A DNA stretch of 35,233 bases, from the NCBI GenBank assembly GCA_013824585.1, contig PNOB01000005.1:1-35233 (forward strand), read 5' to 3'. The DNA is from Desulfobacterium sp. GTDB taxonomy: Bacteria; Desulfobacterota; Desulfobacteria; Desulfobacterales; SURF-7. Below, piece by piece: positions 9,104 to 19,368 of this stretch. Under the pieces are notes generated by a model. The model saw only the letters and a list, made by a program, of their open reading frames with translations, ran no database searches and had not been told where the DNA came from. Both the position numbers and the translations under genes were made by a program. How positions within the stretch are numbered: position 1 is the stretch's first letter; every line of letters starts with the position of its first letter.

Positions 9104-10312
9104 ATGACTGTTCCTTATTTTATTTCTCCGGAATGGCTGATCGATGGAACCGGTGCTGCCCCAAAAAAGAATGTGTTGATGGGTATTCAAGGTAGGACCA
9201 TATTTTCGATTACCGATTCCACAGGCATTGAAAAGAACAATCAGGATAATTCACGACCCAGCGTTATGGATCTCTCTGGTTTTACAGTATTACCTTGTCT
9301 GATTGACAGCCATGTTCACCTGGCCATGTCCGGAACAGATGATCCTGAAATCAGGAAACGGCAGATCGTTTCCGGGTATGCGGAAACCTGTGAACAGATT
9401 CAGCATCATCTGCAGGAACATTTTCGACATGGCGTTCTGGCAGTCAGGGATGGAGGCGATAAGAACGGGTATACCCTTCAGTACCGGGACACTGTGTTTG
9501 ATCCTTCCCGATTCCCATATATTCATGCGAGGTTTGCCGGAAAGGCGTGGCATCAATCAGGCCGATATGGCAGCTTAATCGGCAGGGTTCCTTTGAGGAA
9601 CAGAACGATTGCCGAGTCAATTGTCCTGGAAGGTGAATCGTCCGATCTGGTAAAGGTTGTAAATTCCGGTTTGAACAGTCTTCGGGAATTCGGCAAACAA
9701 ACTCTTCCTCAGTTTCATCTCCGGGAATTCAAAAACTTGGTATATACTGTAAGGCAGCTTGGGAAAAAAGTAATGGTTCATGCCAATGGAGAGGAGCCTG
9801 TGTCCATCTCAATGGATGCTGGATGTGATTCAATTGAGCATGGCTTTTTCATGGGCAGGGAAAACCTGAAAAAAATGGCTGATAAGGCAGTAACCTGGGT
9901 ACCTACGGCAGTGACCATGAAGGCCTATTCCCAGGTTATGAAATCCGAACCTATGCTTATGGGATGTTCCCAGCGAAATCTGGATCATCAACTGGAACAG
10001 ATTCAAATGGCCCGCGAGTATGGGGTCAGAACTGCCATTGGAACCGATGCTGGAAGTCCGGGTGTTGATCATGGAAAGGCTGTTATCCAGGAGATGAAAC
10101 TGTTTATGGATGCGGGGTATCCTATGGAAGAGGTGGTGATGTGCGCCACATCCGTTGGAGCCGAACTGTTGGGTTTTACGAAAATCGGGCGATTGACACA
10201 GGGAATGAACGCCTGTTTCCTTGTTGTTCCCGGTCCTCCGTCAAAACTGCCGGACAGTCTGGAATTCATTGAAAAGATCTTTATTGACGGCAGTATGGTA
10301 TATGAAAAATAA
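9104..10312 (+). CDS. Amidohydrolase family protein (imidazolonepropionase-like)
   Basis: Metal-binding motifs DSHVHL, VMVHANGEE, SIEHGFF, IGTDAGSPG; start at 9104 with upstream AAGG. The ORF-track start 9059 falls inside the terminator hairpin. Confidence 0.88.
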   Translation: MTVPYFISPEWLIDGTGAAPKKNVLMGIQGRTIFSITDSTGIEKNNQDNSRPSVMDLSGFTVLPCLIDSHVHLAMSGTDDPEIRKRQIVSGYAETCEQIQHHLQEHFRHGVLAVRDGGDKNGYTLQYRDTVFDPSRFPYIHARFAGKAWHQSGRYGSLIGRVPLRNRTIAESIVLEGESSDLVKVVNSGLNSLREFGKQTLPQFHLREFKNLVYTVRQLGKKVMVHANGEEPVSISMDAGCDSIEHGFFMGRENLKKMADKAVTWVPTAVTMKAYSQVMKSEPMLMGCSQRNLDHQLEQIQMAREYGVRTAIGTDAGSPGVDHGKAVIQEMKLFMDAGYPMEEVVMCATSVGAELLGFTKIGRLTQGMNACFLVVPGPPSKLPDSLEFIEKIFIDGSMVYEK

Positions 10313-10344
10313 AAAGGGACAATTCGAATGGAAAAAGCTAACCA

Positions 10345-10376
10345 GTCCATTCGGTGATATGAATCACCGAATGGAC
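10345..10376. terminator. Perfect 14-bp inverted repeat between convergent genes, possible bidirectional terminator
   Basis: GTCCATTCGGTGAT-ATGA-ATCACCGAATGGAC; no strong T-run on either side. Confidence 0.5.
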
Positions 10377-10387
10377 AATTGATCAGG

Positions 10388-11778
10388 TTAAGCTGCTTTT
10401 CGAAGAGTAGGTGCCACGGTAAATGGATCTTTGCCTGGTAACGAAGGCCAGGGATCACTTGTTGTTTCGAGATCCCGGGTCATCCAGCCGTTTTTATGAG
10501 GAGTCAACAGCGCGTAAAGGCTTATCCAGGACAAGCAGATCATCCAGTAGTAACTGTAAGGAAATGCCCAGATCGCCCTGTCGTTTTTATACCGAATAGC
10601 ATAGAAGATCCCCGGAGCGCATGATGCAATAGCTGCTCCTGACAACATTTGCGGGCCGACAACCAATGGCAAGCAGGCCAGCAAGACCATTGTAGCGAAA
10701 TGCATCACCTGTCCTAAGCTCATGTCCAGCAGGCTGACCAGAACATTGATTCTGAGTCCAAGTGCGCTTTCATTCCGGAATTTTCCGAATGCAAAGCGGG
10801 AATCATGAGTGTCTCACGGACATTGCTTCTGGCCCATCGCAAAAGCATCTTCCAAAGCTTTACAAAAGTGACTGGACAGGCGGTATGAACCACTGCATTT
10901 CGTTCATAATGAACAAAATAACCATTTTTCAGAATCAGATTGGTCATGGCCCTGTCTTCACCGATATTGGCCGGAACTCCGCAGAACTTCTGGTCTACCC
11001 ATTCATGAAGAACCTTCAGTGTCACTCCACGCCGATATGCAGACAAGGCGCCGGGAGTACACATTACAGAGTTGATGACACTCTGGCCCGCGCGTAAAAA
11101 ATCAAAACTGAAAGCAAAGGCGACCTCAAGCATCTTGGGGATGATACCTTCCTTGTGGTTCAGAATGCGCACATTGCCCGCAACAGCCCCAACACGATGG
11201 TTTCGGACAAACGGGCTTACCAGGTTCCGAAGGGTGTGGGGTTCCACGATGGAGTCACTGTCGATCGTCACATACACATCCCCCTGTCCCTGTTTGAAAC
11301 CCATGAATAAGGCATGTCGTTTACCGCGGTTAACCGGTTGTTTGAACAATTGAACGCGGTCAGGAAATTCTTTTTCAGCCTGATTAAGCCAATACCAAGT
11401 GTCGTCTTTGCTGCCATCGTCAACACCGACAATGGATATTTTCTCAGGTGGATAATCGCTTTGGCAAATACTTTTAATGGTATCCAAAACCTGGCGTCCT
11501 TCATTGTAAGCCGGGACAATTACGGTAACGGTCGGAAGTTCCTCGTCAGTACAGGGAATGACCGGTTTATATTTCATACTGAGAACAATACGCCAGATAA
11601 AGATTGAAAGATGTATTCCAAAAAAAATATTGGAGAGAATAAACAATACTTTACCCAGAGGATATTCATCGACAAGGTTCCAGATCGATTGGATATCGGT
11701 GTAGAAAGAGATTGTGATAGATGTCATTAAGATCAATAAAAAGGGAAGCAGCGCCTTTTTAGCACTAGCCGTAATCAT
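10388..11778 (-). pseudogene. Membrane GT2 glycosyltransferase (hyaluronan/chitin synthase-like), split into two ORFs (11778-10720 and 10723-10388) by an apparent frameshift near 10800
   Basis: N-terminal ORF has VIVPAYNEG, VDDGSKDDT, DSDSIVEP, GEDRAMTN and LLRWARSN. The conserved continuation RFAFGKFRNESALGLRINVLVSLLDMSLGQ is in the -1 frame and runs into the second ORF with C-terminal TM segments. Confidence 0.8.
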
Positions 11779-12359
11779 GAAAGTATTCCTTTTCAGTTTC
11801 AGTAAATAGTTTCTCGTCCAAACCCTTCAGAACGAATCCGCGAGATACTATACCTTTCCGAAGAACATATCAACAGATTTCGTATCGATGCTTTTAGAAC
11901 TAATGCTTTTACAAAGGCTGAAAGCTCCACCCGTTGTTATTTTGATGGAAATTGGAATGAATTAATTTCAATATTTTATTGGCTTTTTTGCTTTTACCGG
12001 AGTTGAAGAACCGAGGTTTTTTTTTAACTCATCATGGATGAAAATAAAAAAATATTTTCTGTTTTTAGCGGGATTTCTTAAAAAAAGCCCCTTTCAGATG
12101 GTCAATTGAAATGCTTTTCTATTCTTTTTACAAAAATTTAAATATATAAAATATTGAAATAAATATAGAATTTTATTTTTTCTATGTTTTTGGTTTTTTC
12201 CGGAATAACAATTAAGCGGAATATTTGACTGAATTATGAATTCATCAAAAAATAAAATCTTTCCAAATCAACAGATTACATACATTCAATTGTTCTCTTT
12301 CATTACGGGGAGATGAGTGGTAAACTGCATGAGCCGGTCAAGGACTTATAGCGTTATTT

Positions 12360-13238
12360 ATGAAAAGGTTTAAAAAAGTATATATTGAGATTACAAACAC
12401 CTGCAACCTGTCTTGCAACTTTTGCCTGAAGAGCGCAAGAAAGTCCGGTATGCAAACAAAAGAATCATTTCAATATATTCTGAATGAGATAAAACCATTT
12501 ACAGATTACATTTTTCTGCATGTGAAAGGGGAACCGTTACTCCACCCCGAACTGCTTGATTTTCTGGATTTAGCCGATAGTTTTGGTATTAAGGTGAATA
12601 TTACCACCAATGGAGTGCTTATTAATAAGGTTCAGGATGCCTTTCTTAAAAAGCCGGCAATCAGGCAGATTAATTTTTCTCTTCACAGTTTGACAGAAAA
12701 TAAAAAGGAAAATTACCTCGGGGATATTCTTCATTTTGTTCATGCAGCATTGACTCAAACCCATATCATCATATCATTACGCTTATGGAATTTGCACAAA
12801 AAGGATATGGCCGGCGACGGGAAAAATAAAGTGATTATCAGCGCCATTGAAGACCGGTTTTGTGGAGAGATAGAAGGGAATGTAATTGCCGGGAAAGGGT
12901 TAAAAATTAAAGAAAGACTCTATTTGAATACGGATTATGAATTTGAATGGCCAAATCTGGATACGGATTATCAGAATGAGAATGGATTCTGTTATGCCTT
13001 ACGTGACCAGATTGCAATTCTGGTAGATGGCACGGTTGTTCCTTGCTGCCTGGATGGAGATGGGATTACCGATCTTGGAAATATTTTTTATCAGAATTTT
13101 AGCCGAATTATCAACTCGGAAAGGGCGAAGGCAATCTATAATGGATTTTCGAACCATAAAGCAATAGAAGCATTGTGTACGAAATGCAGGTACAAGGAGA
13201 GGTTTGAAAAAATAGGGAGCCAATTTCAAAACGATTAA
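12360..13238 (+). CDS. Radical SAM protein with SPASM-like C-terminal cysteines
   Basis: IEITNTCNLSCNFCLKS (CxxxCxxC), GEPLLHPEL, DGTVVPCCLDGDG..LGNIF, CTKCRYKERF. Confidence 0.88.
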   Translation: MKRFKKVYIEITNTCNLSCNFCLKSARKSGMQTKESFQYILNEIKPFTDYIFLHVKGEPLLHPELLDFLDLADSFGIKVNITTNGVLINKVQDAFLKKPAIRQINFSLHSLTENKKENYLGDILHFVHAALTQTHIIISLRLWNLHKKDMAGDGKNKVIISAIEDRFCGEIEGNVIAGKGLKIKERLYLNTDYEFEWPNLDTDYQNENGFCYALRDQIAILVDGTVVPCCLDGDGITDLGNIFYQNFSRIINSERAKAIYNGFSNHKAIEALCTKCRYKERFEKIGSQFQND

Positions 13239-13335
13239 AAAGCGTCACCGGCGAAAGTCAGTGCCCAGAAAAGAGCCGAAAATACTGGATTCTAGTTTTC
13301 GCCGGAACTACAACAACAGACTTTTGAAATTGGCT
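13218..13335. repeat. MITE/REP-like inverted-repeat element, 118 bp
   Basis: Terminal inverted repeats AGCCAATTTCAAAA (13218-13231) / TTTTGAAATTGGCT (13322-13335) enclosing an inner imperfect palindrome CACCGGCGAAA...CTGGATTCTAGTTTTCGCCGG. Confidence 0.72.
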
Positions 13336-13417
13336 ATAGGGTCATAAAGATAGTTGAAAATCAAACAGGGTTGTTTATAGAATGTATTCTGGTATCATAA
13401 CGTAAAAGGAGAAAATT

Positions 13418-14077
13418 TTGCTTGTAGCTGGATTGACAGGTGGTATTGCGTCGGGAAAGTCCACGGTTTCCAGAATGTTCAGAGAGGCCGGGGCGAAACT
13501 CATCGATGCGGATGAAATTGCCCGTGAGGTTGTAAAAAAAGGAAAACCCGCGTGGAGCAAAATTAAAGTCCATTTTGGGGAAGAAATCCTGCTGCCTGAT
13601 GGTGAAATCAACCGGGATTTACTTGGGAAAATCATCTTTCATGATCATTCTCAGAAGAAAGAATTGAATAGGATTGTTCATCCGTTTGTTTTTCAAAAAA
13701 TAGAAGAGAATATTATCAACACTGAATCAGGCAACCCAAACGCAATCGTGATTCTGGATGTTCCGTTATTAATCGAAACCGGAATATACCATAACCTGTC
13801 TGAGATAATCCTGGTTTATATACCTGAAAATCTTCAGCTCGAGCGTCTCATTGCCCGCGATCATATTTCAGAGATCGATGCAAAAGCGCGTATCTGTTCC
13901 CAAATACCCATTGATGAAAAAAAGCAGTTTGCCAGTATCCTGATCGACAACAGCAAGAGTTACGAAAAAACAAAAGAAAAGGTTTTGGATGTTTTTCAAA
14001 TTTTACATGAAAAAGAAAAGGCAGAAAAAAAGCCTGGTCGATTTCATCTGTCCATCTCCCATGAAGCTTTTGAATAA
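13418..14077 (+). CDS. coaE: Dephospho-CoA kinase (TTG start)
   Basis: VAGLTGGIASGKSTVSRMFREAGAKLIDADEIAREVV...VILDVPLLIETG; AAAGGAG RBS before TTG 13418. Confidence 0.95.
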   Translation: MLVAGLTGGIASGKSTVSRMFREAGAKLIDADEIAREVVKKGKPAWSKIKVHFGEEILLPDGEINRDLLGKIIFHDHSQKKELNRIVHPFVFQKIEENIINTESGNPNAIVILDVPLLIETGIYHNLSEIILVYIPENLQLERLIARDHISEIDAKARICSQIPIDEKKQFASILIDNSKSYEKTKEKVLDVFQILHEKEKAEKKPGRFHLSISHEAFE

Positions 14078-14256
14078 CCTGTTTTTTTTTCTTGAAAATA
14101 ATCCATAACGACCTCTGATGGAAGCGGATCATGCCGGGATGCCCTTTTGTTTTGATGATATATGTGCTTGCTTTCAGAAACAAGCTGAGATAGGAAACAG
14201 TGCCTGTGATGATGAAATAATTATTACTTGATTGATAAAAACAAAAATTGAGAGTG

Positions 14257-15858
14257 ATGAAGATGCGTTTTTTATTGGTGAATCCATATTATCCTATGTC
14301 TGAAGGGCCTTCGCCTCCCCTGGGGTTGTCATTTCTTGGTGCGGCCCTGGAAAGAGCCGGAATCGAAGTCAAAGTCCTTGATCTGGTTGTTTTCCCATAT
14401 TCGAAAACCATACTCAGATCGGTTTTGAATGATTATAAACCTCATTTTGTCGGCTCTACAGCGGTTACGATGAGTTTTCATAACGCAATTCAGGTTATCA
14501 AGGATGTTAAGGAGATTGATCCTGCAATATTTACGGTTATGGGAGGCCCTCATGTTACCTTCTGCGCGGAAGAAACCATGGAATCCTTTCCTGAACTGAA
14601 CGTTATTGTATTGGGTGAGGGAGAGGATACCCTTGTTCAACTAGTAACAGCCGCTGGTAATGGCAAGAAATGGGATTCCATAAATGGCATTGTTTATCGA
14701 AACGGATCGGGTCTGCAACGTACAGCTGAAAAAAAAGCACATCTTGATGTTGATTCACTTCCGATGCCTGCAAGACACCTGCTTCCGTTAGGAAGATACC
14801 GGGCCTTGAACATGCCCATTAATATGACAACCAGCCGCGGCTGCCCTTTTAAATGTATATTCTGTGTTGGTAGAAAAATGGTTGGGGCAAAGGTTCGTTA
14901 CCGCAACGCGAAATTGGTTGTGGATGAAATGGAGCATCTAGTCCAGCTTGGTTTTTCTCAGATTAATCTCGCCGATGATCTGTTTACCGCCAATGAAAAA
15001 CATTGTATTGATATATGTAATGAGATTTTAAAGAGAAATTTGAAAGTCAAATGGTCCTCTTTTGCGCGTGTGGATACTGTATCTCCTGAAGTGTTATCGA
15101 AAATGAAAGAAGCCGGATGCACGGCCATCAGCTTTGGAATTGAGACCGGGAATGAAGAGATTTTGAAAACCATTCAAAAGAGAATCACGACTTCACAGAT
15201 AAGGGAAGCTGTGAAGATGTGTAACGATTCCGGGATTCAACCATGCGGTTCATTTATTCTGGGTTTGCCGGGTGAAACACCGGAAACGATTGAGGAAACA
15301 GTTGCCTTTGGCGAGTCATTAAAAAAGATGAATTTAGCCTATGGATTTCATCTTCTTGCACCTTTTCCGGGAACCCGCGTACGGGAAGAGGCAGATCAAT
15401 ATGGTTTGAAAATTCTAACGGATGATTGGTCCGAATACCATGCAAACCGGGCAGTTGCCGAAACCCCTTCCGTTAACAAGGAGATGCTCGATAACATTGC
15501 CATAGAATGGGAAGAAAATATCGAAAAATGGTTAGGGAGCATTCAGGAGAGAATCAAAACCGGCGAAGCCTCTGAGGAGGAAGCCTTTCCTCTCGTGAAC
15601 CTTGAACGTACCGTATTGATATATGATTTGATGATGCAGGATACTCTTGCCATGTATGGCTCCTGGGAACAGGAGAACTCAGCCTCTGTTTCAATGGAAG
15701 ATGCGCTTCATATGCTGATTCAGAGGATTCCGGATGATTCCATTCAACATCCACGGGAAAAGATATTCGCAGAGCTTCAGGTGCAAATGAGCAAAGAAAA
15801 TCTTCGATTTCGAAATGACAATGGAAGGATTTCGTTGGGGTGGATTGATTATCTGTAG
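14257..15858 (+). CDS. B12-binding domain radical SAM protein (start 14257 or 14263)
   Basis: LLVNPYYPMSEGPSPPLGLSFLGAALE..., TTSRGCPFKCIFCVGR, SFGIETGNEEILKTIQKRIT, PCGSFILGLPGETPETIEET. Confidence 0.93.
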   Translation: MKMRFLLVNPYYPMSEGPSPPLGLSFLGAALERAGIEVKVLDLVVFPYSKTILRSVLNDYKPHFVGSTAVTMSFHNAIQVIKDVKEIDPAIFTVMGGPHVTFCAEETMESFPELNVIVLGEGEDTLVQLVTAAGNGKKWDSINGIVYRNGSGLQRTAEKKAHLDVDSLPMPARHLLPLGRYRALNMPINMTTSRGCPFKCIFCVGRKMVGAKVRYRNAKLVVDEMEHLVQLGFSQINLADDLFTANEKHCIDICNEILKRNLKVKWSSFARVDTVSPEVLSKMKEAGCTAISFGIETGNEEILKTIQKRITTSQIREAVKMCNDSGIQPCGSFILGLPGETPETIEETVAFGESLKKMNLAYGFHLLAPFPGTRVREEADQYGLKILTDDWSEYHANRAVAETPSVNKEMLDNIAIEWEENIEKWLGSIQERIKTGEASEEEAFPLVNLERTVLIYDLMMQDTLAMYGSWEQENSASVSMEDALHMLIQRIPDDSIQHPREKIFAELQVQMSKENLRFRNDNGRISLGWIDYL

Positions 15859-15876
15859 TTACTGTTGAGCTGATGA

Positions 15877-16677
15877 TTATCCTTGCATCGTGAGGAAGTA
15901 CCAATCCACAATCGTGTTCCCGAAAAAAATGTAGGTGATGCTTCCGATTGAAAGGAACGGGCCAAAAGGGATTGCATACTTCATATTTTTTTTTCTGGCC
16001 AACATCAGGGGAAGGCCGATACATGTTCCAAGTGCGGAAGCCATATAGATTGTAAAAATAACACCTTGCCATCCGATCATCGCACCGATCATTGCAAGCA
16101 GCTTAATATCACCGCCACCCATTCCGTCTTTTTTCGTGATGGCTTTATATCCCCATGCAATCAGGAAAAGACTGCCACCGCCGATCATCAATCCCAGCAG
16201 TGCGTCTTTGAAAGGTAACTCCGGAAAAGCAAAAGAAGCAAGAAGACACAGAGGAATACCTGGTAAAGTGATCCGATTGGGTATAATTTTGTGGTCGATA
16301 TCAATATAGGTAATGACAATAAGGGCGGCAATAAAGGAGAAAATGATCAGGGCCTGGATGGATAATCCGTATTTCATAAAAGAGCAGAGGGCACAAAGTC
16401 CGGTTATAATTTCTACGCATACATACCGGAATGATATTGAATTTCTGCAATGTCTGCAACGGCCAAGGAGAAAAATATAGCTCAGAATCGGAATGTTGTC
16501 ATAGAATTTTATAGGGGTGTTGCAGACAGGACAACGTGAGGATGGTTTGACAATCGATTTATATGCCGGAAGTCTGAAAATGCATACATTTAAAAAGCTG
16601 CCGATGCATGCGCCAAAGACAAAAGCATAGATTTGAAAAATCGAGTCCGGCATGTGTATGAATATTCTCCGATCCAT
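15877..16677 (-). CDS. Prepilin peptidase (A24 family)
   Basis: GACIGSFLNVCIFRLP, CPVCNTPIKFYDNIPILSYIFLLGRCRHCRNSIS, TYIDIDHKIIPNRITLPG, GMGGGDIKLLAMIGAMIGW. Confidence 0.95.
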   Translation of the reverse strand: MDRRIFIHMPDSIFQIYAFVFGACIGSFLNVCIFRLPAYKSIVKPSSRCPVCNTPIKFYDNIPILSYIFLLGRCRHCRNSISFRYVCVEIITGLCALCSFMKYGLSIQALIIFSFIAALIVITYIDIDHKIIPNRITLPGIPLCLLASFAFPELPFKDALLGLMIGGGSLFLIAWGYKAITKKDGMGGGDIKLLAMIGAMIGWQGVIFTIYMASALGTCIGLPLMLARKKNMKYAIPFGPFLSIGSITYIFFGNTIVDWYFLTMQG

Positions 16678-16718
16678 GTCATAAATTTCTATTCCTCAAT
16701 GGCTTTATAGTGTATGAA

Positions 16719-16736
16719 AACTCAACCCGTTGAGTT
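16719..16736. promoter_or_regulatory. 18-bp palindrome AACTCAACCCGTTGAGTT in the divergent intergenic region between prepilin peptidase and lon
   Basis: Perfect 8-bp arms with 2-bp centre; operator-like. Confidence 0.4.
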
Positions 16737-16947
16737 CGACAATCATAGGTGTGTTGCAGAAAAAAAGCAAGGTTGATATTGTAAACATTGAATTTGTTCT
16801 TATATTAACGGATCATATTAGTTTATAGTTGATATTGAATAAATTGAAGCGCATAATATTGTCAGGAAAACAGGTTCTCATGGTACAGCGGCGAAAAGGA
16901 TATCTGCTGCCGCTTTCAGGGATGAGTTCGAATCAATAGGAGATGGA

Positions 16948-19368
16948 ATGGCTGAAACTGATAAAGACGATCTGATTAGTCTGATTCAAGATGATGAAGG
17001 GAAGACAGAAATACCGGATGAGCTTCCACTTCTGCCTGTACGGGATGTTGTTATATTTACAGATATGCTGTTACCCCTGTTTATTGGGCGGGAGAAGTCT
17101 GTCACGGCCATGGAAGCGGCTGTCGAGAATGACAAGCTTCTTTTTCTTGCAACACAAAAGGATCCTACAATTGAAAATCCGGATCCGGATGAGATCTATC
17201 TTGTCGGAACGGTCGGCAGAATTCTCAGGATGTTGAAATTGCCTGATGGCCGTCTCAAAGCCCTGGTCCAGGGGATTTCAAAAGCCAGAATTGTGAAATA
17301 CACACAGAAAAAGAACACCTATCGGGTTAAGATTGAGTTGATTGAAGAGCAGGCTGCAGGAGAAGTAAGCCTCGAATCTGAAGCATTGATGAGGAATGTC
17401 CGGGAGCAGTGCGAAAAGATTTTAGCGCTCAGGGGAGAAATGACAGGCGAAGTAGGTTCCATTCTGGATAACATAGTAGATCCAGGTAAACTGGCTGATC
17501 TGGTTGCTTCGAATCTCAGATTGAAAACCGAAGACGCTCAGATTCTTCTAGAACTCACGGATTCGATTCAACGTTTGAATAAAATAAACGAATTTTTATC
17601 CAAAGAGGTTGAGCTTTCTGCTGTTCAAGCAAAAATACAGTCAGATGTAAGGGATGAAATTTCAAAGAGTCAACGGGATTATTACTTGCGGGAGCAGGTC
17701 CGTGCAATCCATAAAGAATTGGGAGAGTCGGATGAAAAGACCCATGAGTTTGAGGATTACACAAAAAGAATAAAACAAGCAAAAATGCCCAAGGATGCTG
17801 AAAATGAGGCCTTGAAACAGTTGAAACGGCTTCAGTTGATGCATACTGATTCTTCGGAGGCATCCATTTCCCGAACCTATCTCGACTGGTTGGTGGAGAT
17901 GCCGTGGAGCAAATCAAGCAAAGACTATATCAATATCAAGAATGCACAGATCATTTTGGACAAGGAACACTATGGTCTTAGCAAAATTAAGGATCGGATT
18001 CTGGAATATCTGAGTGTTCGAAAATTGAATCCGAAAATGAAGGGCCCGATTCTTTGTTTTATCGGTCCGCCCGGGGTTGGAAAAACATCCCTGGGTCAGG
18101 CGATTGCAAAGTCCATGAAAAGAAAATTTGTTCGGATCTCTCTGGGAGGTCTGAGGGATGAAGCAGAAATCAGAGGCCATCGAAGGACCTATATCGGAGC
18201 CCTGCCAGGTCGTATCATTCAGGGTTTGAAACAGTGCGGTACAAATAATCCTGTGTTTATGATGGACGAGATTGATAAGATCGGTTCTGACTATCGTGGC
18301 GACCCCTCTTCCGCTCTTTTAGAAGTGCTTGATCCTGAACAAAATGTCGCATTCAGCGATCATTATCTCAATCTGTCATTCGATCTTTCCAAGGTTATGT
18401 TCATTTTAACGGCAAATCTGACAGATACAATACCGTCAGCCCTCATGGATCGAATGGAGATCATCAGTATTCCGGGGTATACGGAAGAGGAAAAAAGGAT
18501 AATTGCTGAAAAATATCTGCTTCCGAGGCAAATCAGAGAAAATGGTTTGCAGACCAGCAAGAGTCTGGCCATCAGCCAGAATGCCATGGATGAGATTATC
18601 ACAGGATATACATCTGAAGCAGGCTTGCGGAATCTGGAAAGGGAACTGGGGACGATCTGCCGGAAAGTCGCCAGAAGAAAAGCAGAGGGGGATAAAAAAC
18701 CGGTTACGATTACACGGACAAACCTTGAAAAATATCTTGGTGTTACAAAATTTATACCGGAAATGGATCAGGAAGAAAGTCAGATTGGTCTGGCTACGGG
18801 TTTGGCCTGGACACAGGTCGGTGGAGAAGTGTTGTATGTTGAAGCATCCCTTTTGCCTGGCAAGGGGGAGCTGATCATTACCGGGCAGCTTGGAGAAGTC
18901 ATGCAGGAGTCGGCTCGTGCAGCACTGAGTTATGCAAGAGCGAATATGAGCACATTTCATGTGGATAAGGATTTTTTTGAGAATCGGGATATTCATATTC
19001 ATGTCCCTGCTGGTGCGATTCCAAAAGATGGACCGTCTGCCGGTATTGCCATGGCAACTGCCTTGATTTCTGCAATGACGGGAGCTCCGATCAACAAGTA
19101 TGTGGCCATGACCGGTGAAATTACCCTGAGGGGTCGGGTTCTTCCCATCGGGGGTTTGAAAGAGAAGGCTTTGGGAGCTCTGAGAGCGGGTATTCGAACC
19201 ATTATTATTCCGGAAAAAAACAAAAAGGATCTATCCGAGATCCCGAAGAATGTGAAAAAGAAAATTAGCTTTATCCCTGTGAAACAGATGGATAAAGTAC
19301 TTTCGATCGCACTGGAAGAGATAAAAAAGAAATCCAGGACAAAAAAGACCGGTAAAAAGAAAAAATGA
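16948..19368 (+). CDS. lon: Lon ATP-dependent endopeptidase
   Basis: LPLLPVRDVVIFTDMLLPLFIGR, GPPGVGKTSLGQAIA, PKDGPSAGIAMATAL catalytic serine motif. Confidence 0.98.
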   Translation: MAETDKDDLISLIQDDEGKTEIPDELPLLPVRDVVIFTDMLLPLFIGREKSVTAMEAAVENDKLLFLATQKDPTIENPDPDEIYLVGTVGRILRMLKLPDGRLKALVQGISKARIVKYTQKKNTYRVKIELIEEQAAGEVSLESEALMRNVREQCEKILALRGEMTGEVGSILDNIVDPGKLADLVASNLRLKTEDAQILLELTDSIQRLNKINEFLSKEVELSAVQAKIQSDVRDEISKSQRDYYLREQVRAIHKELGESDEKTHEFEDYTKRIKQAKMPKDAENEALKQLKRLQLMHTDSSEASISRTYLDWLVEMPWSKSSKDYINIKNAQIILDKEHYGLSKIKDRILEYLSVRKLNPKMKGPILCFIGPPGVGKTSLGQAIAKSMKRKFVRISLGGLRDEAEIRGHRRTYIGALPGRIIQGLKQCGTNNPVFMMDEIDKIGSDYRGDPSSALLEVLDPEQNVAFSDHYLNLSFDLSKVMFILTANLTDTIPSALMDRMEIISIPGYTEEEKRIIAEKYLLPRQIRENGLQTSKSLAISQNAMDEIITGYTSEAGLRNLERELGTICRKVARRKAEGDKKPVTITRTNLEKYLGVTKFIPEMDQEESQIGLATGLAWTQVGGEVLYVEASLLPGKGELIITGQLGEVMQESARAALSYARANMSTFHVDKDFFENRDIHIHVPAGAIPKDGPSAGIAMATALISAMTGAPINKYVAMTGEITLRGRVLPIGGLKEKALGALRAGIRTIIIPEKNKKDLSEIPKNVKKKISFIPVKQMDKVLSIALEEIKKKSRTKKTGKKKK

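Noticed and set aside
12313-12351. 12-codon ORF MSGKLHEPVKDL before the radical SAM gene as a RiPP precursor
   Set aside because: Very short, with the putative SD abutting the ATG and no core-peptide features; not supportable.
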